Below are positions 58,385 through 64,000 of a stretch of DNA of 64,000 bases, one piece after another. The notes under the pieces were generated by a model. That model did not search any database. It worked only from the letters and a program-made list of their open reading frames with translations, and was not told where the DNA came from. The stretch's first letter is position 1, and every line of letters begins with the position of its first letter. A program made the position numbers and the translations under genes. The stretch covers positions 16,524,501 through 16,588,500 of the forward strand of contig CATNEN010000039.1 of assembly GCA_950097015.1 (NCBI GenBank), given 5' to 3'. Source of the stretch: Macrostomum hystrix (Eukaryota > Platyhelminthes > Macrostomidae).

Positions 58385-59575
58385 GAACTGGCTAATCCCA
58401 GATTCTTCAGGATCTGACACAATCCCAGATTCTTCAGGATCTGACACAATCCCAGATTCTTCAGGATCTGACACAATCCCAGATTCTTCATTATCTGACA
58501 CAATCCCAGATTCTTCATTATCTGACACAATCCCAGATTCTTCATTATCTGACACAATCCCAGATTCTTCATTATCTGACACAATCCCAGATTCTTCAGG
58601 ATCTGACACAATCCCAGATTCTTCAGGATCTGACACAATCCCAGATTCTTCAGGATCTGACACAATCCCAGATTCTTCATTATCTGACACAATCCCAGAT
58701 TCTTCATTATCTGACACAATCCCAGATTCTTCATTATCTGACACAATCCCAGATTCTTCATTATCTGACACAATCCCAGATTCTTCATTATCTGACACAA
58801 TCCCAGATTCTTCATTATCTGACACAATCCCAGATTCTTCATTATCTGACACAATCCCAGATTCTTCATTATCTGACACAATCCCAAATTATTCATTATT
58901 TTACACAACCCAGATTCTTCATTATCTGACACAATCCCAGATTATTCATTATCTGACACAATCCCAGATTCTTCATTATTTGACACAATCCCAGATTCTT
59001 CATTATCTGACACAATCCCAGATTCTTCATTATCTGACACAATCCCAGATTCTTCATTATCTGACACAATCCCAGATTCTTCATTATCTGACACAATCCC
59101 AGATTCTTCATTATCTGACACAATCCCAGATTCTTCATTATCTGACACAATCCCAGATTCTTCATTATCTGACACAATCCCAGATTCTTCATTATCTGAC
59201 ACAATCCCAGATTCTTCATTATCTGACACAATCCCAGATTCTTCATTATCTGACACAATCCCAGATTATTCATTATTTGACACAATCCCAGATTCTTCAT
59301 TATCTGACACAATCCCAGATTCTTCATTATCTGACACAATCCCAGATTCTTCATTATCTGACACAATCCCAAATTCTTCATTATCTGACACAATCCCAGA
59401 TTCTTCATTATCTGACACAATCCCAGATTATTAAGGATCTGACACAATCCCAGATTCTTCATTATCTGACACAATCCCAGATTATTAAGGATCTGACACA
59501 ATCCCAGATTCTTCATTATCTGACACAATCCCAGATTCTTCATTATCTGACACAATCCCAGATTATTCTGGATCT
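58385..59575. repeat. 27-bp minisatellite with two unit types
   Basis: About 44 units of CACAATCCCAGATTCTTCAT followed by TATCTGA, or with CAGGATCTGA. The period of 27 keeps frame, giving artefactual nine-residue repeats (minus SDNEESGIV/SDPEESGIV, plus LTQSQILHY). Unit types come in blocks: at the low end, three GGATC, four TTATC, three GGATC, then TTATC only. Confidence 0.95.
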
Positions 59576-59949
59576 AGAACTGACTAGAACAGCTCATATT
59601 GACTCACGTGATATTGATTCTCGTGTTTTTCATATCCTTTTTTCAGTCCTTGCCTTTTCCGCATTTTAATATGTTCCTTGCCTCTCAATTTGTTCCGAAT
59701 CCCAAGTGGTAACGCGTTGTCCCGTAATGCGACCAAGACTAGCGATCATGATCTGGGACAGCTGCAGTGGAAACGATGACATTCTAAAATAAAAAACTGT
59801 TAATTTTATTCTGTTGTCATATGGCTTCTACTATCGTGCTAGTCTTGTCTTTGTTTTTTTCAATAATTGATTGTGCCGAATACTGACAAAGATAAATTGA
59901 TTTTATATTATTGCAGAGTAAAGGAGATGGATGGTGTGGCAGGTAGAGA
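59576..59949. other. Spacer, no gene seen
   Basis: No coding signal. Confidence 0.35.
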
Positions 59950-61268
59950 GGGGGGTGGGTTGAGAGATAGAGAGAGATAGAGGGAGAGGTGGAGAGGGAT
60001 AGGGTGAGGGGTAGAGAGAGGGATAGGATGAGAGGGAGACAGAGGGATAGGGTGAGAGGTAGAGAGAGGAATAGGGTGAGAGGTAGAGAGAGGGATAGGG
60101 TGAGAGGTTGAGAGAGGGATAGGGTGAGAGGTAGAGAGAGGGATAGGGTGAGAGGTTGAGAGAGGGATAGGGTGAGAGGTAGAGAGAGGAATAGGGTGAG
60201 AGGTAGAGAGAGGGATAGGGTGAGAGGTTGAGAGAGAGATAGGGTGAGAGGTAGAGAGAGGGATAGGGTGAGGGGTAGAGAGAGGGATAGGATGAGAGAG
60301 ACAGAGGGATAGGGTGAGAGGTTGAGAGAGAGATAGGGTGAGAGGTAGAGAGAGGGATAGGGTGAGGGGTAGAGAGAGGGATAGGATGAGAGGGAGACAG
60401 AGGGATAGGATGAGAGGTAGAGAGAGGGATAGGGTGAGAGGTAGAGAGAGGGATAGGGTGAGAGGGAGAGAGAGGGATAGGGTGAGAGGTAGAGAGAGGG
60501 ATAGGGTGAGAGGGAGAGAGGGATAGGGTGAGAGGTAGAGAGACGGATATGGTGAGAGGAAGAGAGAGGGATAGGGTGAGAGGTAGAGAGAGGGATAGGA
60601 TGAGAGGGAGACAGAGGGATAGGGTGAGAGTTAGAGAGAGGGATAGGGTGAGAGGTAGAGAGAGGGATAGGGTGAGGGGTAGAGAGAGGGATAGGATGAG
60701 AGGGAGACAGAGGGATAGGGTGAGAGTTAGAGGGAGGGATAGGGTGAGAGGGAGACAGAGGGATAGGGTGAGAGGGAGAGAGGGATAGGGTGAGAGGGAG
60801 AGAGGGATAGGGTGAGAGGGAGAGAGAGGGATAGGGTGAGAGGGAGAGAGAGGGATAGGGTGAGAGGGAGAGAGGGATAGGGTGAGAGGGAGACAGAGGG
60901 ATAGGGTGAGAGGGAGACAGAGGGATAGGGTGAGAGGGAGAGAGAGGGATAGGGTGAGAGGGAGAGAGAGGGATAGGGTGAGAGGGAGAGAGGGATAGGG
61001 TGAGAGGGAGACAGAGGGATAGGGTGAGAGGGAGAGAGGGATAGGGTGAGAGGGAGAGAGAGGGATAGGGTGAGAGGGAGAGAGAGGGATAGGGTGAGGG
61101 GTAGAGAGAGGGATAGGGTGAGAGGTAGAGAGAGGGATAGGGTGAGAGGTAGAGAGAGGGATAGGATGAGAGGGAGACAGAGGGATAGGGTGAGAGGGAG
61201 ACAGAGGGATAGGGTGAGAGGGAGAGAGGGATAGGGTGAGAGGGAGAGAGAGGGATAGGGTGGGAGAT
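59950..61268. repeat. 22-26-bp purine-rich minisatellite
   Basis: About 55 units of GGGATAGGGTGAGAGG followed by TAGAGAGA, GAGAGAGA, GAGAGA or GAGACAGA. The plus strand is nearly free of C, the minus strand nearly free of G, giving strong strand asymmetry. GGGATAGGG strings are telomere-like in look only. Confidence 0.93.
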
Positions 61269-62204
61269 AGAAATAGAGTGACAATGGAATGATTATGTAA
61301 TACTTTCTGACACTTTGACTTATAAGCGCATTTTGAGTCGAAAGATCAATGCTTGAAACTCTAATGAGCTACTAAACAATGTTATTTGACTCGTTCTCAA
61401 TATCGATTTATCGTCATCTTCAGGTCGAGTTTTGTTCCACCTGAAGCTGCTTTTTAACTTCTTTGAAAACGCGATATTGTTGATCAAATTTTATTAGGTA
61501 TATAGATTACTGCCAATCGTAAATCTTGACTAATCTAAGTTAATTTTAAATTTCAACTTTTATGTCAAAAATAAAATTTCAATCAGATTTCGTCTCTATG
61601 CCTTCCAACAAGCACATTCCTTCCCTCCTTTCTGAATTTATAAAAATCTTTGGCCCAGTTTAATGATATAAAGGTGCATCGAGATCCACTTGATTTTGTG
61701 TGTAACTGGATAAGGCTGAAAAAATCTCAGCTTTCCACAATATTGCTGCTGCTGCTGCTGCTTGTGGTGTTATTGTCGACTCTCCTCTTGTTTGTCGTTT
61801 CATAAATTTGATAATTTATTAAGCTTGTGGCTTGTCAGTGAGGCAAGGTGTGTGTGTGTGCCTACTAGTGTACCAAAATGCTAATCAATATGTTTAGACA
61901 GAAAGAGAGACTGGGTAGAGAAGAAGGCTATACTCATATTTTCACTCAATAACGCATTTAAGCGTGAAGCATGTTACACACATGCTTTTTATGCTCTTTA
62001 TCTAATTAAGTGTAGACATCCAGATACAACACTATTTAACAGAATGTTTTTTTCAGGTATAGCATAGTAGTTAAAGCGGTTTGTCGAATCGCAAAAAACA
62101 CAATTTTACGTTATCAATGTGGGAATTAACGATAAGATGAAAGGTTAATAATGCTTCAAGCTCTTGAGGGATTTATAATCTGCTATGCAACGTTAAGGAC
62201 TGTT
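61269..62204. other. Spacer, no gene seen
   Basis: AT-rich. Contains a short (GCT)5 run near 61743 and a (TG)6 run near 61849. Confidence 0.4.
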
Positions 62205-62208
62205 AAAA

Positions 62209-62740
62209 TTGTATTCAGAAGGTCGGCACTACAGCCCGAGGGACAGATACGACCACGACCTGTTCCTACCATTTCATCTCTCCCTGTCTCATCTCTCCCT
62301 GTCTCATCTCTCCCTGTCTCATCTCTCCCTGTCTTATCTCTCCCTGTCTCATCTCTCCCTATCTCATCTCTCCCTGTCTCATCTCTCCCTGTCTCATCTC
62401 TCCCTGTCTCATCTCTCCCTGTCTCATCTCTCCCTGTCTCATCTCTCCCTGTCTCATCTCTCCCTGTCTTATCTCTCCCTGTCTCATCTCTCCCTGTCTC
62501 ATCTCTCCCTGTATTATCTCTGGTGTCTCATCTCTCCCTGTCTCATCTCTCCCTGTCTTATCTCTCCCTGTCTTATCTCTGGTGTCTTATCTCCCGTGTC
62601 TCATCTCTCCCTGTCTCATCTCTCTCTGTCTCATCTCTCCCTGTATTATCTCTGGTGTCTCATCTCTCCCCTGTCTCATCTCTCCCCTTTCTTTTGTCTT
62701 TCGTCCTCGAAGCTCGTTAGTTTCACTATTTTCCGCATAC
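62209..62740. mobile_element. Degraded MITE copy C with internal 15-bp minisatellite
   Basis: The left part GGTCGGCA..CAGCCCGAGGGACAGAT resembles the left end of copy B (CTCGGCAAACTCCGGTCCGAGGGCCAGAT). The interior, 62270-62690, is about 27 units of CATCTCTCCCTGTCT. The right end (GCTCGTTAGTTTCAC) is only a weak match to the other copies. Confidence 0.45.
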
Positions 62741-62843
62741 ACACACATTCTAAGGTAAACATTTACGAATTTTCACGGAATTAAAGACAGCAAAATTGTC
62801 TTATCGCAAAAAATTGAACAAAAAAAATCTACTGATTAGAAAA

Positions 62844-63983
62844 TCACACTGCCTCCTGGACCATCTGCTCCTCGGAATTCGGCCCACTGAATGCGTCCGG
62901 CAACAGCGGCACCTGGTTAGATTCGCGGATCTCAGCGGCGGCTTTGGCTGTGTGGCCTTCAACTGCTCCGCCAACAATGGCCTCGTCGTTATAACGTCTT
63001 CGCGTGCTGCGCTTGACCTGCATTCGGGCCTTGTTGTTATTGGCATTGGAACACTCTGGCGTTACCATGGTGTTAAAACTGGTCCTGAATCTGCCATCGA
63101 TTGGCAAATAGATGAGAAAATTGATGGCACTGTTCGTATAGGACAGCATCAGCAGGATGTTGTTAACTAAAAAGCCGGCCCCGCTGTAGCTGATGAACGA
63201 ATGCGACAGTAGGTAGACTGCGCTAGGCATTGTCGTCAGGAGGTGAATGGTGCCGCTGACTAAAGCGACCCTTGCCACCGACATCTGTCTGTGCCGATTG
63301 TCCTGCTGACTGCGCTTCCGTCCAGTTCCGGCTGGACCGGCTGTTGAAGCCAACGAAGCGCTCCGATTTCCGTTGGACGCCTGTGCCCGAGACATCAGCC
63401 TGGCGTGCTTCCTGATGCTGAAGAATATTGTCAGATTGAAGATTAACAGCAGCGAGTCTGGGACAAAGAAGTTCAACAGACTGTCCGCCACCAGGTAGTA
63501 TTTGAAGAATCTCTCCCTGTACATGCAGCGTCGGTTGTCCTTCAAGTGCCACTCGTGCGACAGCAGCAGCGGCAGATCCTTGGCGCACAGCACCGCTAGA
63601 ATAGCCAGTAGAAACTTGACAGCGTTTGCTTTGGTCATAATCAGCTTGGCTCTGGTGGGATAAGTCACAGCTAGGAAGCGGTCAAGCACGATGAGCACTA
63701 GAACCCAAGTAGCAAAGTCGACGCACAGGTAGGTTAGTACCACGTGGCTGATGCACACTGGATAGCCCAGGTCGCGAATGTCGAATAGGAAGGCCTGCTG
63801 GATCCAGTAGCGAGACACGACCAGTAGCAGTACGCAACTGTCCGCCATCTGCAGAATGATGAGCAGAAAGTGCGTACTTTCTTTAAATAGGTCGCTGTTC
63901 CAGAAGATCTTCAGGCTAAGCATATTTCCGATTGTGCCGAAGACAATAATAAACGCGCCGTAGATGGAAGCGATAGCTCGCAT
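62844..63983 (-). CDS. Class A (rhodopsin-like) G-protein-coupled receptor
   Basis: 379 residues, TAA/TGA-bounded at 62844, first ATG at 63983. The open frame runs to the window edge, so an upstream exon with the extracellular N-terminus may be missing. Seven hydrophobic segments are visible. TM1 has GNMLSL. TM2 has LQMADSCVLL with the sodium-site Asp. The TM3 Cys (GYPVCISH) pairs with the ECL2 Cys (NRRCMYRE). TM3 ends LDRFLAVTYP, with DRF for DRY. TM5 has FFVPDSLLLIFNL. TM6 lacks CWxP (HLLTTMPSAVYLL). TM7 has SYTNSAINFLIY in place of NPxxY. The cytoplasmic tail is basic then polar (KRSTRRRYNDE). The TM7 pattern and loop layout fit invertebrate peptide receptors of the FMRFamide-receptor-like group, but the ligand cannot be named. 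Confidence 0.85.
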   Translation of the reverse strand: MRAIASIYGAFIIVFGTIGNMLSLKIFWNSDLFKESTHFLLIILQMADSCVLLLVVSRYWIQQAFLFDIRDLGYPVCISHVVLTYLCVDFATWVLVLIVLDRFLAVTYPTRAKLIMTKANAVKFLLAILAVLCAKDLPLLLSHEWHLKDNRRCMYRERFFKYYLVADSLLNFFVPDSLLLIFNLTIFFSIRKHARLMSRAQASNGNRSASLASTAGPAGTGRKRSQQDNRHRQMSVARVALVSGTIHLLTTMPSAVYLLSHSFISYSGAGFLVNNILLMLSYTNSAINFLIYLPIDGRFRTSFNTMVTPECSNANNNKARMQVKRSTRRRYNDEAIVGGAVEGHTAKAAAEIRESNQVPLLPDAFSGPNSEEQMVQEAV

Positions 63984-64000
63984 TACTGGAGCACCAAATG

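Noticed and set aside
58349-59669. SDNEESGIV, MKNLGLCQI and LTQSQILHY repeat proteins on both strands
   Set aside because: The same 27-bp unit read in different frames. All are equally open, so none is favoured as coding.
7568-61268. CRISPR-like arrays
   Set aside because: All arrays are head-to-tail tandem repeats without unique spacers, in an animal genome; no cas genes.
59950-61268. Interstitial telomere repeat
   Set aside because: GGGATAGGG looks telomere-like, but the unit is 22-26 bases with no TTAGGG periodicity.

Overview
This window is animal nuclear DNA. Genes carry spliceosomal introns with GT..AG ends. Exons are GC-rich inside AT-rich introns and spacers, and the proteins are metazoan (GALC, NUP133, MYCBP, a TARBP2-type dsRNA-binding protein, an ariadne-type RBR ligase, a class A GPCR). 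Poly-Gln and poly-Ala runs inside conserved proteins, tRNA-derived SINE fragments and a very heavy minisatellite load suggest a spiralian such as a free-living flatworm (Macrostomum-like). That placement is a guess; nothing here fixes the species.

Layout. 1-2490: decayed partial copy of an RBR ubiquitin ligase gene. 3334-6774 (+): its intact three-exon paralogue with a TATA box. 7568-10683 (-): unrecognised gene whose exons are separated and followed by minisatellites. 11670-11918 (-): small secreted, prohormone-like protein. 13706-15903 (-): two-exon Gln-rich coiled-coil protein. 16648-24794 (-): NUP133, eight exons, most of its longer introns filled by private tandem arrays or a MITE. 24795-29700: mostly AT-rich, with a fold-back MITE and a SINE. 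29701-30366 (-): HMGN-like acidic protein. 32379-33626 (+): MYCBP, four exons. 34000-36170: minisatellite. 36676-37506 (+): single-exon dsRNA-binding protein. 39737-45880 (+): GALC, eleven exons plus a duplicated, apparently mutually exclusive exon 8. 45881-62843: about 17 kb without a recognisable gene, dominated by large minisatellites. 62844-63983 (-): GPCR running to the window edge.

The genes are unrelated housekeeping and signalling genes, not a functional cluster. NUP133 serves nuclear pores, GALC lysosomal galactolipid breakdown, MYCBP MYC/cAMP-pathway scaffolding, the dsRBD protein probably small-RNA loading, and the RBR protein ubiquitin transfer. The exon models for NUP133, MYCBP, GALC and the RBR gene were built by hand from splice consensus, phase continuity and family similarity; all junctions are in phase.

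The most notable signals are (1) a 190/190-nt duplicated exon pair in GALC whose joint inclusion would create TGA; (2) a minisatellite made of repeated exon-end/splice-donor junctions; (3) an invertebrate HMGN-like nucleosome-binding motif; (4) a MITE family with an expandable internal minisatellite; and (5) higher-order repeat structure in the large arrays. The tandem arrays listed add up to roughly 18 kb. Most long open frames in the window are artefacts of these arrays.
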